Positions 5,198 through 9,930 of a stretch of 9,930 nt of DNA are shown here, in pieces. The position numbers and the translations under genes were made by a program. The stretch is from JBCCFX01 sp039029515. GTDB taxonomy: Bacteria; Planctomycetota; Phycisphaerae; Phycisphaerales; SM1A02. The stretch covers positions 1 through 9,930 of the forward strand of contig JBCCFX010000154.1 of NCBI GenBank assembly GCA_039029515.1, given 5' to 3'. Each line of letters starts with the position of its first letter. Position 1 is the stretch's first letter. The notes beneath the pieces were generated by a model that saw only the letters and a list, made by a program, of their open reading frames with translations, ran no database searches and had not been told where the DNA came from.

Positions 5198-7180
5198 TCA
5201 GATTCGTGCCCGACGGTGGTACAGCCACCATTCTGTCATCATCAGTGCGAGGCAGACGCCGATCGCCCACGGCCACAGTGGTGTGTACGCCGCGCGCTCA
5301 CCGAAATCACCTTGCGCCTGTGCTTCGCCGATCGTGATGGACTCGCGTGTCGCAATGTCACCTTCGACGGTACTGAGCAGGTTCACGGCGAATGCGCGCT
5401 CCACGCGATCGTCAACGTCAGGTTCCTTCCAGGAAATCGTGTGCAGGCCGGCTCGACGCGACGGCCCCCAACTGACATCGAACGTCTCCGCCGGCGTCAG
5501 CGGCACGGTTGATCCATCCGGCAGTTCGATGCGAATATCCTCGGCGGTTGAGGGCACACGCGTCGTGATTGCCTGTCCGGGTCGTATGACCGTCGATGCA
5601 ACGCCTTCGCCAAGGTGCCCAAGGTAATCGACAACGTTGTAGACCCACGTGGGCAGGCTTCGCAGCAACGGAAAGTTGCTTTCGAGTGGATCGAACGCAA
5701 CGTGCACAACCGCAAGTGAACCGCGTCGAATCTCCACCATCAGGGGCGCTTCGCTGCCTTCGACCAGGATCGTCGCATCACGTGCCGGCTTCAGGAGCGT
5801 GCTGGCCTCGACATACAAGCTGTCAAGCGACACATAGCGCATCACAGGATGCTCGGTCTTGGTCGCGAGTACGACCTGCGGCTCGGATTCGCCGTACGGA
5901 TTCAGTCCTTCGATCGGCGGCGTCTCACCGAATGTGACGAATCGTCCTTGCGTCATCTCCGATGGCACGAAGCCATCGAGCACATACACATCAAACTCAT
6001 CGAGACGATCTTCGGCGATGCGCTGCTCAAGCTCGTCGCCCGTCATGTTGAAATCAGACGTCCGCAACGACAATCCCTGCAGTGCCAGTTCCAGCACGCG
6101 GCTCTTCTTGTCCACGAGCGCCACGGAGAGCTGTCGTGCCGGCGGCAAGACGACGTTGGCAATGTTGTCGTTCGGAAGATCGTCCGGCCGGAGAACCGCA
6201 ACCTCGATGATCGCTCCGCGCGGTTGGTCGAATGGAAGGAACACAAGGTTGCTGCGACCTGCACGACGGACGCCGTTCTCATCGACTTCCGCCGGCGGAA
6301 GCGTGACGTCCTGAATGCCCACCGCGGTGCCGTTGACCGACAACTGCACTTCACACGATGAGACTTCCGTGCTGTTGTGATTGAACAGCGATACGAAGAC
6401 CTCCACCGAGGTCGGTTTGTCATACGGACGATCAATCGAAACGGCGGTGAGCGCGACGTTGTTCGGTTCCGTACTGCCGACCGCATGAAAGTTCATGGTC
6501 TCGCCGCGCAGAACGTGTTCATTGAGATCCTGAATCCGGCCATCGCTGAACAACTCGATCGTGGCAGGATCCGCCATCGGGCGGTCCTGCTGATCTGGGT
6601 TCACATTTGTGGTGTATGCGCGAGCAAGCTGGAGCGCTTCGGTCAGGCTCGACTCCCCATCTGTCGGACGAATGCGATCGATCGCATCAAGCAGGTTCGT
6701 ACGGGAATCCGTGAACCGGCTGATCACTTCCGCACGATCCGAAAACGCAATGATCATCGTCTCGCCCGGAGCATCTGCCATCCAGCCGCCAGCGTAGAGC
6801 CGTTCGATCAGGTCGCGCGCTCGTGTTCGTGCTTCTTCAAGGCGCGTGTCGCCGTCTTCGGCATCGCGCGCGGACATTGACGCGGAATTATCGATCAACA
6901 GGACGGTTCGACCGCCGGCTCGGCGTTCTCCTTCCAATCGAGGCTGCATGATCGCGACCGCAAGCATGAGCAACGCCATCAATTGCAGCAGGAGCAGCAT
7001 GCCAAACCGCAATCGCTGGAATGGCGCGTTCGCGGTGAGATCTTCCACCGAACGTTGCCACAGCAACGTCGACGCAATGGATGCAGGTTTGCGACGGAGT
7101 CGAAGGAAGTACAACAGGACAAGCGGCGGTATCACCGCACCGGCGAGCACGAGACCCGACAATGGCGTCAGCCAGGTCAC
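5198..7180 (-). CDS. BatA-type VWA-domain membrane protein
   Basis: 660 aa. Residues 1-80 are a BatA (aerotolerance regulator) N-terminal region with two helices (about 5-27 and 58-79) and the typical LYFLRLRRK turn and STLLWQRS between them. A von Willebrand A domain follows from about 90, with an intact metal site: D97-x-S99-x-S101, T180 and D213 (FSDGR). Residues about 250-345 look like a beta-sandwich. Residues 350-540 resemble the glutamine-amidotransferase-like fold often found in such proteins (VALVDKKSR; FDVYVLDGF), with no evident catalytic triad. A final helix lies at about 635-655 (PLWPWAIGVCLALMM). The domains between helix 2 and the last helix would face the periplasm. It starts with GTG, overlapping the DUF58 stop as GTGA, with GAGG 9 nt upstream. 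It is the last gene of the MoxR operon, so it is a likely client or partner of MoxR. Its substrate is unknown. Confidence 0.9.
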   Translation of the reverse strand: MTWLTPLSGLVLAGAVIPPLVLLYFLRLRRKPASIASTLLWQRSVEDLTANAPFQRLRFGMLLLLQLMALLMLAVAIMQPRLEGERRAGGRTVLLIDNSASMSARDAEDGDTRLEEARTRARDLIERLYAGGWMADAPGETMIIAFSDRAEVISRFTDSRTNLLDAIDRIRPTDGESSLTEALQLARAYTTNVNPDQQDRPMADPATIELFSDGRIQDLNEHVLRGETMNFHAVGSTEPNNVALTAVSIDRPYDKPTSVEVFVSLFNHNSTEVSSCEVQLSVNGTAVGIQDVTLPPAEVDENGVRRAGRSNLVFLPFDQPRGAIIEVAVLRPDDLPNDNIANVVLPPARQLSVALVDKKSRVLELALQGLSLRTSDFNMTGDELEQRIAEDRLDEFDVYVLDGFVPSEMTQGRFVTFGETPPIEGLNPYGESEPQVVLATKTEHPVMRYVSLDSLYVEASTLLKPARDATILVEGSEAPLMVEIRRGSLAVVHVAFDPLESNFPLLRSLPTWVYNVVDYLGHLGEGVASTVIRPGQAITTRVPSTAEDIRIELPDGSTVPLTPAETFDVSWGPSRRAGLHTISWKEPDVDDRVERAFAVNLLSTVEGDIATRESITIGEAQAQGDFGERAAYTPLWPWAIGVCLALMMTEWWLYHRRARI

Positions 7181-8106
7181 TTCAGCAGACCTCGCTTCCG
7201 CAGGTAATCCATCAGCAGCACGCTCATGTCCACTGAGGTGTCAATCGTCGAATGCGTGATGTCGCGCCGAACGCAGTAATCACGGAGCGTGCCGCAATAC
7301 GCATCGAGGTTCTCTTTGTAGCGTTTCAGCAGTGCGGCGCTGACGGTCACCTCAGCCACATCTTCATCTTCAATGTCCGTCAGTTTCAGATCGCCGGTCA
7401 GCCCGTGTTTGCCCGGATCGATTTCCTCCGGGCTCAGGACCTGGAGACAGAACGTGTCGTACCCACCGCCAGACAGATAGCGCAAGCCCTTCTCGTAACC
7501 TTCCTTCAGCAGGAAGTCGGAGAGGATGACCATTACGCCGCGTCCCTGCCGACCCAGCGCGATTCGCTTCATTGCTTCGGTGAAACCGCCACGTCCTTCG
7601 GCCTGCTGATCCAGCAGCCAATCGCCAACCTCACGCGTTCGGCGGCGCCCGCGCAAGCTCGGCAAGGCTTCAACGTCATCATGTCGAAACGAAAAGAGCG
7701 ATACACGGTTGTGATTGACAAGGCCGACGTAACTCAGTGCCATCGCGAGGCGTTGGCAGAAGTGAAATTTATTCGGATTGCCCCAGTTCATCGATGCACT
7801 GGAATCGATCGCCAGGATGAGCGAAAGATCTTCCTCTTCGAGAAACATCTTGAGAAACAGGCGATCAAGCCGCGCGTAAATGTTCCAGTCGACGAACCGA
7901 AGATCATCGCCGTGCGTGTAGTGGCGATAGTCCGCGAATTCCACGCTGACGCCACGCTTCTTGCTACGTCGTTCGCCTTGCAACTTGCCCGCAAAGATCT
8001 TCCGTGACAACACATCGACCTGATCCAGCTTGGCCATCAACGTGCTATCGATCAGATCATCGATACGTTCGGGCGGTGATTCTGTTGAGACGCCGAATTC
8101 AGCCAT
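7177..8106 (-). CDS. DUF58 domain-containing protein (VWA-like)
   Basis: 309 aa soluble protein. The DUF58 signature is clear: RGVSVEFADYRHYTHGDD (51-68) then RFVDWNIYARLDRL (70-83). It is followed by a VWA-like start with DSSASM (D101, S103, S105) and ILSDFLLKEGYEKGL further on, where Asp may complete the metal site. DUF58 proteins are almost always encoded next to a MoxR ATPase and a VWA membrane protein, as here, and are thought to be adaptors; the biochemical role is not settled. No membrane helix is seen. The ATG at 8106 follows the moxR stop by 3 nt with only a weak GGAA upstream, so coupled translation is likely. Its stop overlaps the GTG of the VWA gene. Confidence 0.93.
   Translation of the reverse strand: MAEFGVSTESPPERIDDLIDSTLMAKLDQVDVLSRKIFAGKLQGERRSKKRGVSVEFADYRHYTHGDDLRFVDWNIYARLDRLFLKMFLEEEDLSLILAIDSSASMNWGNPNKFHFCQRLAMALSYVGLVNHNRVSLFSFRHDDVEALPSLRGRRRTREVGDWLLDQQAEGRGGFTEAMKRIALGRQGRGVMVILSDFLLKEGYEKGLRYLSGGGYDTFCLQVLSPEEIDPGKHGLTGDLKLTDIEDEDVAEVTVSAALLKRYKENLDAYCGTLRDYCVRRDITHSTIDTSVDMSVLLMDYLRKRGLLK
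7190..7193 (-). promoter_or_regulatory. Ribosome binding site for the GTG start of the VWA gene
   Basis: GAGG on the minus strand inside the 3' end of the DUF58 gene, 9 nt before GTG 7180. It supports the non-ATG start and the GTGA stop-start overlap. Confidence 0.55.
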
Positions 8107-8109
8107 GCA

Positions 8110-9198
8110 TCAGGTTCCGTATCGAACTGTGGGTGCGGCGTCGCCATCCGATGGCATGTCGCGCGGCACGCGTTCCAGAAGCATCTCAACGATCATATCG
8201 GTGGTCACGCCGTCAGCTTCAGCCTCAAAGCTGGGCAGAATACGATGCCGCAATGCCGGACCCGCAATTGCTGCGATATCGCCGAACGAAACGGCATAGC
8301 GACCCTGCACCAGCGCACGAACTTTCGCTGCGGTAATCAATGCCTGACCACCGCGCGGACTGACGCCGATGCTGATGTAGCGTTCCGCGTCGCGAATTGA
8401 ATGTTCACCGCCACGATGGGTCGCCATGACCAGCCGGATGGCAAAGTCCTGGACGTGCGGAGCAACCACGATTCGGCGGACCAATGCTTGCGCATCGAGA
8501 ATGGTCGCCACGTCGAGCACCGCATCGATTGAGGCCTCACGATGGGTCGTCGTCTCCGTCAGAATCTCGTTGAGTTCCTCGCGGGTTGTAAACGGAACGC
8601 TGATCTTGAACAGGAATCGATCCAGCTGTGCTTCCGGCAGCGGATACGTGCCTTCCTGTTCGATTGGATTCTGTGTCGCCATCACCAGAAAAGGTCGTTC
8701 CAGGTCATGCGTGCGCCCAGCGACGGTGACCGAACGTTCCTGCATCGCCTCCAACAGCGCGGCCTGGCTCTTCGGCGTGGCGCGGTTGATTTCATCGGCA
8801 AGAATGAGCTGATGGAAAATCGGTCCCGGCTTGAACGTGAACACGCGTGTTCCCGTCGTCGGATCCTCGAGCACCATATTCGTACCGGTGATGTCCGCCG
8901 GCATGACATCCGGCGTGAACTGGATCCGCGCGTACGGCATGGACAGTGCATCACCGAGCGTTCGAACGAGCAATGTCTTGCCGAGTCCCGGCACGCCTTC
9001 AAGCAAGACATGACCGTCCGCGAACAGTGCCATCAGCGTCTGCTCAACGACTTCATCCTGACCAACGATAATCCGGCCGATCGCAGTCCGAAGATCCTGA
9101 AACAACGTCCGAAACGTTTCGCACGCTGTCTGAACCGATTCGACATCATCAAAGGCGAGGGTGAGATCCCGGCGAGCTGGCGTATCAGCCATGGCCAT
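8110..9198 (-). CDS. MoxR family AAA+ ATPase
   Basis: 362 aa cytosolic ATPase. Walker A GVPGLGKT at 68-75; FTPDVMPADITG (94-105), a MoxR hallmark; Walker B with ADEINRA at 134-140; LLEAMQE at 148-154; sensor 1 ATQNP at 174-178; EGTYPLPEAQLDRF at 182-195 with the arginine-finger region; the lid domain follows with GVSPRG near the end. MoxR proteins are thought to act as chaperone-like remodellers of VWA-domain partners, which fits the two VWA-type genes just downstream. Two starts are possible: 9198 (AGGA 8 nt upstream) and 9192 (two codons shorter, G-rich stretch just upstream). The gene overlaps the 3' end of the preceding membrane-protein gene by 8 to 14 nt. Longer in-frame readings upstream overlap that gene and have no MoxR similarity. 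Confidence 0.95.
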   Translation of the reverse strand: MAMADTPARRDLTLAFDDVESVQTACETFRTLFQDLRTAIGRIIVGQDEVVEQTLMALFADGHVLLEGVPGLGKTLLVRTLGDALSMPYARIQFTPDVMPADITGTNMVLEDPTTGTRVFTFKPGPIFHQLILADEINRATPKSQAALLEAMQERSVTVAGRTHDLERPFLVMATQNPIEQEGTYPLPEAQLDRFLFKISVPFTTREELNEILTETTTHREASIDAVLDVATILDAQALVRRIVVAPHVQDFAIRLVMATHRGGEHSIRDAERYISIGVSPRGGQALITAAKVRALVQGRYAVSFGDIAAIAGPALRHRILPSFEAEADGVTTDMIVEMLLERVPRDMPSDGDAAPTVRYGT

Positions 9199-9930
9199 CC
9201 CCCGCGTCCTGATCACGCTCCTGATCCTGCGCCGCGCGCCGTTTGGCCGCTCGCAACCGCGACATAGCGCTCTCGGCTTCATCGTCAGCTTGCTGCTTCG
9301 GCTGCTGGCGCTGCGCCGTGACCTTGGTCTTCGCCGGGTCGTGCGCGGCGTCAGCACCGACATCCAGACTGGGTCCAGCGCCGTCTTCCGGCGCCTCGAA
9401 GCGCACCTTGGATTCGCGCGGATCTCGTTTCGTTCCGGCCTGCGCCCGCGCCCGCTTGAATGCCGACACGGTGTCCGAACCGATCTCGTCCTCGCGGCCA
9501 ACAAGTCGCCGGAACCGAGCGGCGACGGCGTGACGATCGATCGACAACCTGCGGACCGCGACATCGAGCACGAACAGCGATGCCGCCAGAATGATCATCA
9601 GATCCCACACATCCTTGAGCGTGCGCGGCACGACAAGGTCCTCGCGGTCGAACAGATTGATCAGTGTCGGTTCATCGCTCAGGAAGAATTCCTGCCCGGA
9701 TGTCTCATCGCGAAGCTGCCGGAGCAGTGCGGCGTTGTCACGCACCGCGCGATACTCGCGTGCGTAGGGCACAGTGACGGCCGCCTGCACGTATCCGGTC
9801 TGCATTTCGCCTTCCTGTTGACCACGGTAATGCACGTTGACGAGATACGCGCCGGGATCGTCGATCATGAACTCGCCGCGATACCGACCAGGTCCAACCT
9901 GCTGCAATGACAACGGTCGCGCCACGCCTC
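9185..9930 (-). CDS. C-terminal part of a large membrane protein of the MoxR/VWA operon (cut by right edge)
   Basis: The reading frame is open to the window edge, so the N-terminus is missing; a GTG at 9925 lies inside the domain and is not a credible start. Counting from that codon, residues 1-55 are a beta-rich segment (LQQVGPGRYRGEF, then GAYLVNV) of the kind found at the end of large planctomycete VWA / glutamine-amidotransferase-like proteins. Residues 56-75 (YAREYRAVRDNAALLRQL) also fit that family. A membrane helix lies at about 106-126 (WDLMIILAASLFVLDVAVRR). A highly charged cytoplasmic tail of about 115 residues follows, ending in a Q/A/R/D/E-rich stretch that could be a coiled coil. 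It is the first gene seen of the operon, overlapping moxR. It is probably the second large VWA-type partner, but the VWA domain itself is out of view. Confidence 0.75.
   Translation of the reverse strand, partial: GVARPLSLQQVGPGRYRGEFMIDDPGAYLVNVHYRGQQEGEMQTGYVQAAVTVPYAREYRAVRDNAALLRQLRDETSGQEFFLSDEPTLINLFDREDLVVPRTLKDVWDLMIILAASLFVLDVAVRRLSIDRHAVAARFRRLVGREDEIGSDTVSAFKRARAQAGTKRDPRESKVRFEAPEDGAGPSLDVGADAAHDPAKTKVTAQRQQPKQQADDEAESAMSRLRAAKRRAAQDQERDQDAGDGHG

Noticed and set aside
7252..8007. Long open frame antisense to the DUF58 gene
   Set aside because: Shadow of a clearly identified gene; composition is not protein-like and no start signal is seen.
9199..9564. N-terminal extension of moxR
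   Set aside because: The extra residues are Arg/Ser-rich, lie antisense-free but out of frame over the preceding real gene, and have no AAA+ similarity; starts at 9198/9192 have upstream purine-rich sites.
8542..9910. Long plus-strand open frames opposite moxR and the partial membrane-protein gene
   Set aside because: Shadows of strongly supported minus-strand genes.
9923..9925. GTG as a real start of the right-edge gene, with GAGG just upstream
   Set aside because: The frame stays open to the edge, and the protein would begin in the middle of a beta-rich domain, so the GAGG is probably coincidence.

Overview
The window is gene-dense, GC-rich bacterial DNA with almost no intergenic space. 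Its content suggests a planctomycete, probably from the Phycisphaerae side. The clues are a MoxR / DUF58 / BatA-type VWA block, a Fe(2+)-trafficking (YggX-type) domain fused to TPRs, a murD standing alone outside any cell-division cluster, and small two-helix DUF4190-like membrane proteins. This assignment is an inference from gene content, not from a marker gene.

Layout. (1) Positions 1-2187, minus strand: three tandem paralogous membrane proteins, each with two N-terminal helices and a C-terminal domain sharing an S-R-[YF]-G motif and an ending like [VI]-x-I-x-D-x3-G-x-L. They are followed by the overlapping first 45 codons of an ABC transporter ATPase that runs off the left edge. (2) 2229-3527, plus strand: murD, divergent from the paralogue operon. 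(3) 3522-4463, minus strand: class 1B dihydroorotate dehydrogenase, convergent with murD and overlapping it by 6 nt. (4) 4543-5190, plus strand: TPR + YggX-type protein, divergent from pyrD. (5) 5198-9930, minus strand: a coupled operon. In transcription order it has the C-terminal part of a large membrane protein cut by the right edge, a MoxR AAA+ ATPase, a DUF58 protein and a BatA-type VWA membrane protein. MoxR ATPases are thought to remodel partners through VWA-domain proteins, so these genes probably act together at the membrane; their substrate is unknown.

The least expected signal is in the start regions. By eye, the hexamer TACACT occurs only three times on both strands. All three copies lie 6 to 9 nt upstream of the start codon of an operon-leading gene (murD, pyrD, first DUF4190-like gene) that has no Shine-Dalgarno sequence. 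In murD and pyrD the 12-mer TTCGCGTACACT is identical and the spacing to ATG is exactly 6 nt. That is what a -10 element of a leaderless transcript would look like. The TPR/YggX gene instead has a TATCAT box, a short leader and a clear AGGAG ribosome site. No RNA genes, insertion sequences, CRISPR arrays or convincing intrinsic terminators were seen. No stretch over 300 bases lacks a gene.
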